Positions 23,171 through 32,699 of a stretch of 64,000 nucleotides of DNA are shown one piece after another. Position 1 is the first letter of the stretch, and the number at the start of each line of letters is the position of its first letter. A model generated the notes under the pieces. That model was given only the letters and a program-made list of their open reading frames with translations, ran no database searches and was not told where the DNA came from. Source of the DNA: Pseudomonas sp. S09G 359 (GTDB lineage: Bacteria; Pseudomonadota; Gammaproteobacteria; Pseudomonadales; Pseudomonadaceae); NCBI RefSeq assembly GCF_002843605.1, contig NZ_CP025263.1, positions 5,237,501-5,301,500 of the forward strand, given 5' to 3'. Position numbers and translations under genes: made by a program.

Positions 23171-24283
23171 TCAGTCGTTGAGCAAGCGCCCGTGACGCAG
23201 CGCTTCGCGCCCCGCCACCTTGGCCAGCCAGAAACCCGCTTGGGCATAACGTAGCCGTTCAACGGCAAACAACACCCCCGAGGTGCCCGCGCAAATGGTG
23301 CTTACGCGGTCTTCCAGGGGGTCAATCACTTCAAAAATCGGCTCGCCGGTTTCCACCCAGTCACCGGCTTTACGCAGGTAACTGATCACCCCGGCGTGGG
23401 GTGCAAACAGCAACTCGGTGCCTTCGAACGGCACGCCTTCGCACGGTTCGTGCTGCGGCGCCGGCCATTCGCCGGTGATCAGGCCCTGCTCGGCAAGGAA
23501 CGCGAGGATGCCTTCGGCGTGGAAGATCGCTTCGTCACGGCCGGTGTCGGCCTGGCCGCCCAACTCCAGGGTCGTCGCCAGGCAGGCCAACGGTATCTGT
23601 GCCTCGGGGAATGCCCGGGCCAGGCGCAGCCACGGCAACGAACAGGCTTCGTCAAACGAACTGCCGCCGGAGTCTTCCGCGAGCAGGCCGACTTTTACAT
23701 TCAGGTGCGCCGACAACGAACGCCATTGCGGCCAGTGCTGGGGCAGCGCGTACATATGCAGCGCGGCCTCGGCATCGCAATGCAGGTCGAGCACCACGTC
23801 AGCGCTGCAGGCGTGGCTGAGCAGAATGCGCTGCATGCCTTGCAGCTGGCTGGCGGGCTCGGGCAATGCGCTGAGCGCATCGCTCATGGCCTGGCGAATC
23901 AGGCGCACGTTGGCGTGGGGGTCATCGCCCAGCTTGCCTTTAAGCAACTCGGCAACCGGTTCGCTCAACTCGACAAAATCACGATTGAAATTCTTGCCGC
24001 TGCCGACCTCGAAACGGCCCTGGTGGCTGCCTTGCAGCAACTGGCCCAGGCCCATCGGGTTGGCCACCGGCACCAGCTCGATCACGCCGTTGAGGGCGCC
24101 TTGCTGTTCCAGTTCGGTGAGGCGCTTTTTCAGCTCCCACGCGGCGCGCATCCCCGGCAATTCGTCGGCGTGCAGGCTGGCCTGGATATAGGCCTTGCGC
24201 TCGCCACTGCCGAAACGGAATACGCTCAGCTGGCGCTCGCAGCCCAGGTGACCCCAGGGCAACAGATGGTCGATACGCTCCAT
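23171..24283 (-). CDS. aotO: AstE/AspA-family deacylase-like protein AotO
   Basis: A 370-residue protein of the succinylglutamate desuccinylase/aspartoacylase family. Zinc-site motifs ASLHADELPGM (about residue 36) and VVLDLHCDAEAALH (about 164) are intact, as is a conserved FNRDF. A carboxyl-terminal beta-rich segment is typical of the longer members. It sits inside the arginine transporter operon, one base after aotM, yet is not a transport component. A role in deacylating imported or periplasm-derived acyl amino acids is possible; the substrate is unknown. Confidence 0.88.
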   Translation of the reverse strand: MERIDHLLPWGHLGCERQLSVFRFGSGERKAYIQASLHADELPGMRAAWELKKRLTELEQQGALNGVIELVPVANPMGLGQLLQGSHQGRFEVGSGKNFNRDFVELSEPVAELLKGKLGDDPHANVRLIRQAMSDALSALPEPASQLQGMQRILLSHACSADVVLDLHCDAEAALHMYALPQHWPQWRSLSAHLNVKVGLLAEDSGGSSFDEACSLPWLRLARAFPEAQIPLACLATTLELGGQADTGRDEAIFHAEGILAFLAEQGLITGEWPAPQHEPCEGVPFEGTELLFAPHAGVISYLRKAGDWVETGEPIFEVIDPLEDRVSTICAGTSGVLFAVERLRYAQAGFWLAKVAGREALRHGRLLND

Positions 24284-24284
24284 A

Positions 24285-24983
24285 TCAGTGCTTCCGTGGA
24301 GCCAGGTAGCTCAGCCAGCGGCGCTCGGCCAACTTGAACAGGCGCACCAGGATGAAGGTCAGGCACAGGTAGAACACGCCGGCGGTGATATAGGCTTCGA
24401 ACGGCAGGTAGAACTGCGCATTGACCGTGCGCGCGGCGCCGGTGATGTCGATCAGGGTGACGATGGACGCCAGGCTGGTGGTCTGCAACATCATGATCAC
24501 TTCGTTGCTGTACTGCGGCAGCGCGCGGCGCAGGGCCGACGGCAACAGGATGCGGCGGTACAGCTTGTAGCGCGACATGCCCATGGCCTTGGCTGCTTCA
24601 ATCTCGCCGTTCGGCGTGGCCTTGAGGCTGCCGGCAATGATTTCTGCGGTGTAGGCGCTGGTGTTGATCGCAAAGGCCAGGCACGCGCAGAAGGTAGCGC
24701 TGGACAGCAGCGGCCACAGGAAGCTTTCGCGTACCGCCTCGAATTGCGCCAGACCGTAGTAGATCAGGAACAGCTGCACCAGCATCGGCGTGCCGCGGAT
24801 CACGTAGGTGTAGAGCCAGGCCGCGCCGTTGACAATCGGCTGCTTGGACACCCGCATCAAGCCCAGGGGCAAGGCGGCAAGCAGGCCGAAGAACAGCGAA
24901 ATGGCCAGCAGTTTCAGGGTGGTCAGCAAGCCGCCAAGGTACAGCGGCATGGCCTCCCAGATGACGTTGTAGTCGAAGATCAT
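24285..24983 (-). CDS. aotM: arginine/ornithine ABC transporter, permease AotM
   Basis: A 232-residue HisM/GlnP-type inner-membrane permease with about five hydrophobic segments, starting near LGGLLTTLKLLAISLFFGLL. The EAA loop that contacts the ATPase is EIEAAKAMGMSRYKLYRRIL. It pairs with AotQ to form the translocation pore. Its start overlaps the end of aotQ by four bases (ATGA), indicating translational coupling. Confidence 0.95.
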   Translation of the reverse strand: MIFDYNVIWEAMPLYLGGLLTTLKLLAISLFFGLLAALPLGLMRVSKQPIVNGAAWLYTYVIRGTPMLVQLFLIYYGLAQFEAVRESFLWPLLSSATFCACLAFAINTSAYTAEIIAGSLKATPNGEIEAAKAMGMSRYKLYRRILLPSALRRALPQYSNEVIMMLQTTSLASIVTLIDITGAARTVNAQFYLPFEAYITAGVFYLCLTFILVRLFKLAERRWLSYLAPRKH

Positions 24984-25669
24984 AGATCAGCCGCCCTTAC
25001 GCCTACCGAGTAGCGCTTCTCAAGATAGCGCAGGGCCAGCAACGACACGCTGGTGATCACCAGGTACATCGCCGCCACTGCGAGGAAGAAGGTAAAAGGC
25101 TCACGGGTGGCGTCTGCCGCCTGCTTGGCCTTGAACATCATGTCTTGCAGGCCCACCACCGAAATCAGCGCGGTGGCCTTGGTGAGGACCAGCCAGTTGT
25201 TGGTAAAGCCGGGGATCGCCAACCGGATCATCTGCGGCACCATCACCCGGAAAAACACCTGGAAGCTACTCATGCCATACGCCAGGCCGGCTTCGGCCTG
25301 ACCCTTGGGAATGGCCATGAAGGCGCCGCGGAAGGTTTCCGACAGGTAGGCGCCAAAGATGAAACCCAAGGTGCCGATACCGGCGGCCAAGGGGTTCAAG
25401 TCGATATAGTCGTCATAGCCGAGCATCGGCGCGACGCGGTTGAGCAAGTCCTGACCGCCGTAGAAAATCAGCAGGATCAGCACCAGGTCGGGGATCCCGC
25501 GGATCACCGTGGAGTACAAGTCACCCAGCCAGGCCAACCAGCGCACCGGCGACAGGCGTAACGCTACCCCGATCAGACCCAGAACAATGGCCAAGGCCAT
25601 GGACGACAAGGCGAGCTGAAGCGTCAACCATGCGCCATCGAGGATGACGGCCCCGTAGCCTTTCAACAT
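24980..25669 (-). CDS. aotQ: arginine/ornithine ABC transporter, permease AotQ
   Basis: A 229-residue HisQ-type permease with hydrophobic segments beginning at LQLALSSMALAIVLGLIGVA. A conserved VIRGIPDLVLILLIFYGGQ follows, and the EAA-like loop is GQAEAGLAYGMSSFQVFFRV. It follows aotJ after a hairpin and overlaps aotM. It acts in the inner membrane as half of the AotQM channel. Confidence 0.95.
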   Translation of the reverse strand: MLKGYGAVILDGAWLTLQLALSSMALAIVLGLIGVALRLSPVRWLAWLGDLYSTVIRGIPDLVLILLIFYGGQDLLNRVAPMLGYDDYIDLNPLAAGIGTLGFIFGAYLSETFRGAFMAIPKGQAEAGLAYGMSSFQVFFRVMVPQMIRLAIPGFTNNWLVLTKATALISVVGLQDMMFKAKQAADATREPFTFFLAVAAMYLVITSVSLLALRYLEKRYSVGVRAADL

Positions 25670-25694
25670 GATTCAGGTCCTCGAAAAGGGGGAT

Positions 25695-25741
25695 GAAAAA
25701 ATGGCGCAAACCGCAGGAATTCTGTTGCTTGCGCCATTTAG
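25695..25741 (-). terminator. attenuating hairpin between aotJ and aotQ
   Basis: AAATGGCGCAA and TTGCGCCATTT form an 11-bp stem around an 18-22 base loop, with an A/U-flanked base. The position after the binding-protein gene is typical of partial terminators or mRNA-stabilising stems. These keep the periplasmic protein in excess over the membrane components. Confidence 0.7.
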
Positions 25742-25760
25742 GACAGACAGCTACGACGAG

Positions 25761-26546
25761 TTACTTAGAGTCAGCGCCGTAAATATCGAAGTCGAAGTAC
25801 TTGTCCTGGATTTTCTTGTATTCGCCGTTGGCACGGATCGCGGCAATGGCTGCGTTGATGCGGTCCAGGTTTTCCTTGTCGCCTTTACGTACAGCGATGC
25901 CGATGCCGTCACCGAAGTACTTGGCATCGGTGAACTGTGGGCCCACGAACGCGTAGCCTTTACCGGCCGGGGTTTTCAGGAAACCGTCCTGCAGCAGGGT
26001 GGCGTCAGCCACGGTGCCATCGAGGCGGCCAGCTTCCACGTCCAGGTAGATTTCGTTCTGCGAGCTGTAAGGAACCACGGTGGCGCCTTTAGGGGCCAGG
26101 ACTTCCTTGGCAAAACGGTCGTGGATCGAACCGCGCTGCACACCGATCTTCTTGCCTTTCAATTCATCCAGGCTGTCGCTGACGGTGGTGCCTTCCTTCA
26201 TCACCAGCTGCGCTGGGCTCAGGTAGTAGCGGTTGGTGAAGTCCACGGACTTCTTGCGGTCTTCAGTAATGGACATGGACGACAGGATCGCGTCGATCTT
26301 GCGCACTTTAAGCGCAGGGATCAGGCCGTCGAACTCTTGCTCGACCCAGGTGCACTTGACCTTCATCTCTGCACACAAGGCGTTGCCGATGTCGTAGTCA
26401 AAACCGACGATGCTGCCATCCGGCGCCTTCGAGGCAAACGGAGGGTAGGCTGCTTCGATACCAATTTTCAGTGGCTTGCCTTCAGCGAAAGCCTGCATGG
26501 ACAGCACGGACAGCGCCAGGGCGCCCAACAGCACGAGTTTCTTCAT
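25761..26546 (-). CDS. aotJ: arginine/ornithine periplasmic binding protein
   Basis: A 261-residue SBP_bac_3 protein. A signal peptide [21 protein letters not shown] with an AFA cleavage site precedes the mature start at [16 protein letters not shown]. The ligand-binding signature [14 protein letters not shown] and the later RSGSIHDRF-like loop ([10 protein letters not shown]) are typical of HisJ/ArgT/AotJ. The start is MKKLV; longer in-frame starts upstream lack a signal sequence. It is the first gene of the aot operon. Confidence 0.96.
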   Translation of the reverse strand: MKKLVLLGALALSVLSMQAFAEGKPLKIGIEAAYPPFASKAPDGSIVGFDYDIGNALCAEMKVKCTWVEQEFDGLIPALKVRKIDAILSSMSITEDRKKSVDFTNRYYLSPAQLVMKEGTTVSDSLDELKGKKIGVQRGSIHDRFAKEVLAPKGATVVPYSSQNEIYLDVEAGRLDGTVADATLLQDGFLKTPAGKGYAFVGPQFTDAKYFGDGIGIAVRKGDKENLDRINAAIAAIRANGEYKKIQDKYFDFDIYGADSK

Positions 26547-27064
26547 CTTGGGACTCCATCGGTATAGGGCAAAACAGCAGTATGAGCCATGGCCCACGAT
26601 GCGACGTAAAGGAACCGAATTGCGGTGCTGCGTCCTACGCCAGTGCAACACTGGAGACGACGAGCGAGTGATCGGCATTCTAACGACAGGCCGGAAGCCG
26701 ATATTTCCTCAATGCGACAACTATTTACAGAAGCACCGAGAAAGCGGTTTCAGCACATTGACAGCCTCTGAATTTTATGCAGAGACAAAAGATATTAAAC
26801 CTGTTGATGCTGCAAATTGCGGGCCTATTATTCGCAAACCCTTCTAGCACGGCAAGTCTGGCGTTTAATCTTATTGGTTGGGGTGTCTGGAATGCGGCTT
26901 TAAGGAGCAAAGGCGTAGCACTTTGCCTCAGGTTTGGGCGTGGGGTTACACATTTATGCTGAGCGGTAACATTCAGAAACTTCCTACTGAAGAAACCGAT
27001 ATTTATTGGGCTGGGGGTTATGCAGGGCTGTCAGACCACCCTTTCTGCCCAACCTGAAATGCAA
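26547..27064. other. aotJ upstream region without a supported gene
   Basis: The stretch is more A/T-rich than the flanking genes. Short open frames of about 60 codons (for example 26777-26962) show no ribosome site or recognisable family. It must carry the aot promoter on the minus strand and includes an ArgR-type half-site at 26704-26719. Nothing else is assignable. Confidence 0.6.
26704..26719 (-). promoter_or_regulatory. putative ArgR half-site upstream of aotJ
   Basis: The minus strand reads TGTCGC, eight bases, then AA: an exact match to the ArgR half-site pattern seen upstream of aruC. A weaker partner with TGTCGT lies 31 bases further toward aotJ (26683-26688). It is about 160 bases upstream of the aotJ start. 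Confidence 0.55.
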
Positions 27065-27178
27065 TCCAAATGTGGGAGGGGGCTTGCCCCCGATGGCGGT
27101 GTATCAGTAACAGATGAGCTGGCTGACACATTGCAATCGGGGGCAAGTCGAATCGTCGCACCGCCCCTCCCACATTTG
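27065..27178. repeat. variant REPIN with inserted segment in one arm
   Basis: The left arm is standard (GTGGGAGGGGGCTTGCCCCC). The right arm reads GGGGGCAAG, then TCGAATCGTCGCACCG, then CCCCTCCCACATTT, so about 16 bases separate the two halves of the arm. The same variant occurs at 52444-52551. Confidence 0.85.
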
Positions 27179-27202
27179 ATCTCCATTGGTTTCAAGACTT
27201 CA

Positions 27203-27240
27203 CAAAAAAGCCCCACCCGGCCTACACCGAATGGGGCTTT
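27203..27240 (-). terminator. rho-independent terminator of acsA
   Basis: On the minus strand AAAGCCCCATTCGG pairs imperfectly with CCGGGTGGGGC and is followed by a run of six U. It begins 18 bases after the acsA stop. Confidence 0.85.
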
Positions 27241-27257
27241 GTCTGACTATCCCGCGC

Positions 27258-29213
27258 TTACGCCACGTTCATCGTCTTGTGCGTCTCAATCAAATGCGCC
27301 ACCACACCCGGGTCCGCCAGGGTGGAGATATCCCCCAACCCGTCATATTCCGCCGTGGCAATCTTGCGCAGAATCCGCCGCATGATTTTCCCCGAGCGCG
27401 TTTTCGGCAAGCCCGGTGCCCACTGGATCACGTCCGGCGAGGCAATCGGTCCGATTTCCTTGCGCACCCAGTTTTTCAGCTCCAGGCGCAGCGCTTCGTT
27501 CGGCTCTTCGCCATTCTTGAGCGTGACATACACATAAATGCCCTGCCCCTTGATGTCATGCGGCACGCCGACCACCGCCGCTTCCGCGACTTTAGGGTGA
27601 GCCACCATCGCGCTCTCGATCTCGGCGGTGCCCATGCGGTGGCCGGACACGTTCAACACGTCGTCCACACGGCCGGTGATCCAGTAGTAGCCATCCTCGT
27701 CACGGCGCGCGCCGTCACCGGTGAAGTACATGCCACGGAAGGTCTTGAAGTAGGTGTCGACGAAACGGTCATGGTCGCCGTAAAGCGTGCGCGCCTGCCC
27801 TGGCCATGAGTCGAGGATCACCAGGTTGCCTTCGGCGGCGCCCTCGATCAGGTTACCGAGGTTATCCACCAGCGCCGGCACCACGCCAAAGAACGGGCGT
27901 GCCGCCGAACCCGGCTTGAGCGCATGCGCGCCCGGCAGCGGGCTCATCATGTTGCCGCCGGTTTCGGTCTGCCACCAGGTGTCGACGATCGGGCAACGGG
28001 ATTGGCCGACGTTCTTGTAGTACCAGTCCCAGGCTTCCGGGTTGATTGGCTCGCCCACCGAACCGAGCAAGCGCAGGCTGCTGCCATCGGCGCCTTCTAC
28101 AGCAGCGGTGCCGGAAGCCATCATTGCGCGGATCGCGGTCGGGGCGGTGTAGAGGATATTGACCTTGTGCTTGTCGACGATCTTCGCCACCCGCGTGATA
28201 TCCGGGTAGTTCGGCACGCCTTCGAACAGCAGCGTGGTCGCGCCATTGGCCAACGGGCCGTAGACGATATAGGTGTGGCCAGTGACCCAGCCGACGTCGG
28301 CGGTGCACCAGTAGATCTCACCTGGGCGGTAGTCGAACACGCGCTCGTGGGTCAGGGCTGCATACAGCAGGTAGCCGCCGGTGGTGTGCTGCACGCCTTT
28401 CGGCTTGCCGGTGGAACCGGAGGTATAAAGGATGAACAGCGCTTCTTCGGCGCCCATCTCTTTTGGCGCACACACGGCGCCGGCCACTTTCATCAGGTCT
28501 TCGTACCAGATGTCGCGATGCTGGTTCCACTTGATCGCGCCATTGGTGCGCTTGCACACGATGACTTTCTGGATGCTGTTGGTTTCCGGGTTGGTCAGCG
28601 CGTCATCGACGTTGGCCTTCAGCGGAATTTTCTTACCGGCGCGAATGCCTTCGTCAGCGGTGATCACCACCTTCGACTTACAGTCGATGATACGACCGGC
28701 CAGGGCCTCCGGCGAAAAACCGCCGAACACTACGGAGTGAATCGCACCGATGCGGGTACACGCCAGCATGGCGACCACGGCTTCGGGGATCATTGGCATA
28801 TAGATGGTCACCACGTCGCCGCGGTGCACATCCTGGCCACGCAGGGCGTTGGCGAACTTGCAGACTTCTTCATGCAGCTCGCGGTAGGTGATGGTGCGGC
28901 TTTCGGAAGGGTCATCGCCTTCCCAGATGATCGCCGCCTGGTCGCCACGCTCGGCGAGATGACGGTCCAGGCAGTTGTAGGAAACGTTCAGGGTGCCATC
29001 GGCAAACCATTTGATATCGACATGGTGGTCGTCGAACGAGGTCTGCTTCACCGCGGTGAAAGGCTTGACCCAGTCAAGGCGCTTGGCTTGCTCGCGCCAG
29101 AAACCGTCGGGGTTGACCACCGACTGCTGGTACATGGCCTTGTAGGTCGCCTCGTCGGTCAGCGTGTTGGCTGCTACTTCGGGGCGAACGGGGTACAGGG
29201 AAGCCGCACTCAT
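27258..29213 (-). CDS. acsA: acetyl-CoA synthetase
   Basis: A 651-residue AMP-forming ligase converting acetate, ATP and CoA to acetyl-CoA through acetyl-AMP. The P-loop-like motif [20 protein letters not shown], the [10 protein letters not shown] motif and the acetylatable lysine in [11 protein letters not shown] near the carboxyl terminus are all present. The length is the family norm. It is monocistronic, with its own terminator, and divergent from the DUF2790 gene. Confidence 0.97.
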   Translation of the reverse strand: MSAASLYPVRPEVAANTLTDEATYKAMYQQSVVNPDGFWREQAKRLDWVKPFTAVKQTSFDDHHVDIKWFADGTLNVSYNCLDRHLAERGDQAAIIWEGDDPSESRTITYRELHEEVCKFANALRGQDVHRGDVVTIYMPMIPEAVVAMLACTRIGAIHSVVFGGFSPEALAGRIIDCKSKVVITADEGIRAGKKIPLKANVDDALTNPETNSIQKVIVCKRTNGAIKWNQHRDIWYEDLMKVAGAVCAPKEMGAEEALFILYTSGSTGKPKGVQHTTGGYLLYAALTHERVFDYRPGEIYWCTADVGWVTGHTYIVYGPLANGATTLLFEGVPNYPDITRVAKIVDKHKVNILYTAPTAIRAMMASGTAAVEGADGSSLRLLGSVGEPINPEAWDWYYKNVGQSRCPIVDTWWQTETGGNMMSPLPGAHALKPGSAARPFFGVVPALVDNLGNLIEGAAEGNLVILDSWPGQARTLYGDHDRFVDTYFKTFRGMYFTGDGARRDEDGYYWITGRVDDVLNVSGHRMGTAEIESAMVAHPKVAEAAVVGVPHDIKGQGIYVYVTLKNGEEPNEALRLELKNWVRKEIGPIASPDVIQWAPGLPKTRSGKIMRRILRKIATAEYDGLGDISTLADPGVVAHLIETHKTMNVA

Positions 29214-29610
29214 CTTTCTTACCTCGGTGACAATAGTTGTTTTTGTATGCCCTGTTGTAGCCGGGGCTGCCCCATAGAACCATTCGACGATGGTAGTAAC
29301 AAGCCCCTACAAATTGCCCTGCTATCCGCGTGTGCCGCTCTGGCCCGCGCCCCGTGGCGCTTTGCGGCTTGGTGAAAAAACCTTTACCACGGGATTGTTA
29401 CAAAAACCGCCAATAGTGTTTATCAAAAGCACGGGTATATGAATATAACTCGCGGGCCTAAAATCAACTCCGCCAACAAGGCACTGTGATTAACAACGCA
29501 ACAGCCCCCACGAAGGCATCGTTAATCCGAACTTCCCAACTCTTAAGTTACACACGCGGCCTCACAAGGGCCCCGTGACCCCTTTCGCCCTGAAGAAGGT
29601 AAGTAAACAA
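29214..29610. other. divergent promoter region acsA / DUF2790 gene
   Basis: About 400 bases without a supported gene. It holds the acsA promoter on one side and, from about 29390, an A/T-rich stretch upstream of the DUF2790 gene. No clear operator palindrome was found. Confidence 0.5.
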
Positions 29611-29880
29611 ATGAAAGCTCTCGTAGTTATGGCCCTCAGCAGCTTGTGCGCCACCGCCGCCCTGGCCGACGAGGCCCCGACCGAGCTGGCCGGCCAGAAT
29701 GCCCCGATTGTTGAGGACTACACCTATAGCACCCACTTGGACGTTGCCAAAGTATTGTCCATGAGCAACATCCCGGAAGTTTGCGAAGTTGTACCGGTAA
29801 AGATGGAATATGAAGACTCCCAAGGTCAGCGGCATATTCTTAATTACCATGTAATGGGTAACGGTTGCTCTAACGGGTAA
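29611..29880 (+). CDS. small secreted DUF2790 protein
   Basis: An 89-residue protein with a signal peptide (MKALVVMALSSLCATAALA, cleavage after ALA). The mature domain is DUF2790-like: LDVAKVLSMSN, then CEVVPVKMEYEDSQG and YHVMGNGC with two conserved cysteines that could form a disulphide. DUF2790 proteins are small periplasmic proteins of unknown function, common in Pseudomonas. The start was chosen by the signal peptide and GAAGGTAAG upstream; a 12-codon upstream extension lacks support. Confidence 0.85.
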   Translation: MKALVVMALSSLCATAALADEAPTELAGQNAPIVEDYTYSTHLDVAKVLSMSNIPEVCEVVPVKMEYEDSQGQRHILNYHVMGNGCSNG

Positions 29881-29959
29881 TAACCACCTCTGTAGGATTC
29901 TTATTCGCCGCAAGAAATCGTTCTTGCGGCAAAGAGCCAGCGTCTGACACACCCCAATC

Positions 29960-29990
29960 CAAATGTGGGAGCGGGCTTGCTCGCGAAGAC
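29960..29990 (+). repeat. single REP arm (half REPIN)
   Basis: AAATGTGGGAGCGGGCTTGC followed by TCGCGAA is one arm of the GAGCGGGC family. No opposite arm follows; the sequence passes into a C-rich tract instead. Confidence 0.85.
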
Positions 29991-29995
29991 GGCCT

Positions 29996-30080
29996 CCGCC
30001 ATCCCCAAGCCCTCCCCCCCCTCGTCTCCTCCCCCCAAAAAGCCCTTCCCCACCCCCCGCAATAAATAGCCCACCGCCCG
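29996..30080. repeat. pyrimidine-rich low-complexity tract
   Basis: The plus strand is dominated by C and T (runs such as CCCTCCCCCCCTCG, CCTCCCCCC and CCACCCCCCG). It directly abuts the orphan REP arm and is not coding. Confidence 0.75.
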
Positions 30081-30193
30081 TCAAAAATTTCCTACCCCAT
30101 CAAACCCCTGTAAACCCTCACTCTGGCGTAAATAGCAGGCTTTTTGTCTCTGATCCGAGACCATCCGCCGCAACACAAAGCCGAATTTTTCCC

Positions 30194-30199
30194 TATAAT
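30194..30199 (+). promoter_or_regulatory. probable -10 box of the nrdB promoter
   Basis: TATAAT followed by a GCGCGGG discriminator, about 260 bases before the nrdB start. No convincing -35 is seen at the expected spacing. The leader between here and the ATG contains an inverted repeat CCGTGTGAACC/GGTTTCACACG at about 30389-30421. Confidence 0.45.
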
Positions 30200-30456
30200 G
30201 CGCGGGTAAATCGGGCCTGCAATATCCCTTTACACGGGGATGAAGAGCCAGACCTGAGGCCTCCGCTGGAGCAAGCACCTACTGCTCCGCCCCTCAAGCC
30301 TCACGCAGAGCACCCGTAACCCTATTCCGTTTAATGCGTGCGCTAGCTGCAACAAACGATTCCTTAAGATCCACCGCGGCCTTGGGGCCGTGTGAACCCC
30401 CAACCATCCGGTTTCACACGGGCACCTTTGAGCCCTCACGCAGGAGACGACACGTC

Positions 30457-31707
30457 ATGCTGAGCTGGGACGAATTCGACAAAGAAGAAGAAGGCGAAGT
30501 AGCCGCTAAAGGCGCCAACGCCGGCCACGCCACCGAAGCCAACATGGACCGCCTCGACGGTGCCGGCGCTGCCGCCGCCATCGAAGCCCGCGCCGTCACC
30601 GCCAGTGACTCCGCCGCCATCGTGCGTGCCAAGGCTGCGCTGGACAAACTCGACGTCGCCGAAGGCCTCGCCGAACTCGAAGGCTCCGCCGCCCGTGTCG
30701 CCGTTGACGAAAAGCGCATGATCAACTGCCGCGCCGACCTCAACCAACTCGTACCCTTCAAGTACGACTGGGCCTGGCAAAAGTACCTCGACGGCTGCGC
30801 CAACCACTGGATGCCGCAAGAGGTCAACATGACCGCCGACATCGCCCTGTGGAAAAACCCCGAAGGCCTCACCGACGACGAACGCCGCATCGTCATGCGT
30901 AACCTGGGCTTCTTCTCCACTGCGGATTCGTTGGTCGCGAACAACCTGGTCCTGGCCGTGTACCGCCTGATCACCAACCCGGAGTGCCGCCAGTACATCC
31001 TGCGCCAGGCCTTCGAAGAAGCGATCCACACCCACGCCTACCAGTACTGCATCGAATCGCTGGCCATGGATGAAGGCGAAATCTTCAACATGTACCACGA
31101 GATTCCATCAGTCGCCAAAAAGGCCGCCTGGGGCCTCAAATACACCCGCTCGATCTCCGATCCAAAGTTCGAAACCGGCACCGTCGAGACTGATAAAGAG
31201 CTGCTGCGCAACCTGGTCGCCTACTACTGCGTCCTCGAAGGCATCTTCTTCTACTGCGGCTTCACCCAGATCCTCTCCATGGGCCGCCGCAACAAAATGA
31301 CCGGCGTGGCCGAGCAGTTCCAGTACATCCTGCGCGATGAGTCGATGCACCTGAACTTCGGTATCGACGTGATCAACCAGATCAAAATCGAAAACCCACA
31401 CTTGTGGGATGCCGAGATGAAGGAAGAAGCGACCCAGATGATCCTGCAAGGGACTCAGCTGGAGATTGAATATGCGCGCGATACCATGCCGCGCGGCGTG
31501 TTGGGCATGAATGCGGCGATGATGGAGGATTACCTCAAGTTCATCGCGAACCGTCGTTTGTCGCAGATTGGGTTGAAGGAAGAGTATCCAGGGACGACTA
31601 ACCCGTTCCCTTGGATGAGCGAGATCATGGACTTGAAGAAAGAGAAAAACTTCTTCGAAACCCGTGTGATCGAGTATCAGACTGGTGGGGCGTTGAGCTG
31701 GGATTGA
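30457..31707 (+). CDS. nrdB: ribonucleoside-diphosphate reductase, class Ia beta subunit
   Basis: A 416-residue R2 protein carrying the di-iron/tyrosyl radical centre that activates NrdA for dNTP synthesis. The iron-ligand motifs [10 protein letters not shown] and [11 protein letters not shown] are intact. An Ala/Glu-rich amino-terminal extension (about residues 1-85) precedes the R2 core, as usual in Pseudomonas. The start [14 protein letters not shown] has CAGGAG upstream. nrdA is not adjacent: the nearest upstream gene is the unrelated DUF2790 gene. A terminator follows. Confidence 0.96.
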   Translation: MLSWDEFDKEEEGEVAAKGANAGHATEANMDRLDGAGAAAAIEARAVTASDSAAIVRAKAALDKLDVAEGLAELEGSAARVAVDEKRMINCRADLNQLVPFKYDWAWQKYLDGCANHWMPQEVNMTADIALWKNPEGLTDDERRIVMRNLGFFSTADSLVANNLVLAVYRLITNPECRQYILRQAFEEAIHTHAYQYCIESLAMDEGEIFNMYHEIPSVAKKAAWGLKYTRSISDPKFETGTVETDKELLRNLVAYYCVLEGIFFYCGFTQILSMGRRNKMTGVAEQFQYILRDESMHLNFGIDVINQIKIENPHLWDAEMKEEATQMILQGTQLEIEYARDTMPRGVLGMNAAMMEDYLKFIANRRLSQIGLKEEYPGTTNPFPWMSEIMDLKKEKNFFETRVIEYQTGGALSWD

Positions 31708-31731
31708 TTCCTAAGCCAAGCAACATTGAGA

Positions 31732-31757
31732 AGCCCTGACTTGTTCAGGGCTTTTTT
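31732..31757 (+). terminator. rho-independent terminator of nrdB
   Basis: AAGCCCTGA and TCAGGGCTT form a stem with a 4-5 base loop, followed by six T. It is 24 bases after the nrdB stop. Confidence 0.92.
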
Positions 31758-32021
31758 ATGCCCCTTGATCTGTATAAGATTTGTCTTACACCAAGATCAT
31801 CCACAGAGTGGTTGATACGAATTTCGACGCCGAATAGTGTCGCCAACCGGTGCCTAAGAAACGCCCAACGTAGCAGCTAGTCTCACTCACACAGCCGAAA
31901 ACCCACATGATCTATCATGCGGAATGAACGCTGTATCGAGGCTAAGTAAGTTGGAGTTTCTTAAATCCGCTCTCTACGTTGGGTTTGCGCCCTTTCGTCA
32001 ATCACGTAGAGGTCAAAGGAA
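31758..32021. other. gene-free left edge of the accessory segment
   Basis: No gene is supported. A 10-bp inverted repeat CCCAACGTAG (31864-31873) / CTACGTTGGG (31974-31983) brackets about 100 bases, ending about 40 bases before the BRO-N start codon. AGGTCAAAGGAA supplies the ribosome site. Confidence 0.5.
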
Positions 32022-32600
32022 ATGTCTAGCCAATATTTGCTCAACTTAGCTCGCGCCAAGAGTGCGATCACACCCGAGGCTTCTATTGCCGTCGTTTTCA
32101 CCCGCCATAATCTTCAGTTACATACCCTCCTTCTAGAAAACCAAGTGTGGTTCTGTGCGCGTGACCTTGGGCGTTTGATGGGGTGGTATTTGGGCGAGCG
32201 AACCACTCGCGAGCTCGATGAGGACCAACGAAGAACTGTAAAGCTGTTATTCCACGGTCAACCGGAAGAAATGCTGATGATCAGCGAGTCCGGTGCATAC
32301 GCATTGCTGGTCTATCACTACACGCCGGGGAATCGTCTGCTGCGAAGTTGGCTGACTCATGAAGTGGTACCAACGTTGCGGGACGAGCGTCAGCCAAGAT
32401 CGGTGGAGCGACCGTTGCTGAGCATGCTGGATTGGCCGGAAATGTCGTTGAACTTGCTGCATTGGCAAGATGAAGGCTGGATACGGCTTCGGGACATGCC
32501 TTATTTACTGGTTAATCGGACCTGGCGGAGAGAATCAGCAAAGACTCGGTGGTGGCGAAAGCTCACCCAACCCTTCCGAATGAAGCAGCGAATGTACTAA
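32022..32600 (+). CDS. BRO-N domain protein (phage antirepressor-like)
   Basis: A 192-residue protein. Residues about 22-125 match the BRO-N fold of phage antirepressors and baculovirus BRO proteins: VWFCARDLGRLMGW, ISESGAYALLVYHY and LRSWLTHEVVPTLR are the usual signposts. The carboxyl part (LDWPEMSLNLLHWQDEGWIR...) is basic and not recognised; a typical antirepressor C-terminal KilA/ANT domain is not evident. It is probably a DNA-binding regulator. Standalone BRO-N genes of this type occur on Pseudomonas chromosomes outside prophages, and no other phage gene is nearby. Confidence 0.8.
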   Translation: MSSQYLLNLARAKSAITPEASIAVVFTRHNLQLHTLLLENQVWFCARDLGRLMGWYLGERTTRELDEDQRRTVKLLFHGQPEEMLMISESGAYALLVYHYTPGNRLLRSWLTHEVVPTLRDERQPRSVERPLLSMLDWPEMSLNLLHWQDEGWIRLRDMPYLLVNRTWRRESAKTRWWRKLTQPFRMKQRMY

Positions 32601-32699
32601 CAAGAACGAACGGCAAATCCCACCTAGTCGTAGGAAATTTCGTAGACGCAATAATGGCTACTCAGTATCGTCCGAGGGTTTTCTACCCTCGGCGGCTGT

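Noticed and set aside
26725..26962. Short open frames upstream of aotJ
   Set aside because: No ribosome site, no family and inconsistent codon use; the region is better explained as promoter.
32022..32600. Prophage remnant because of the BRO-N domain
   Set aside because: No integrase, structural, lysis or attachment-site sequence is seen nearby; standalone BRO-N genes occur on chromosomes.
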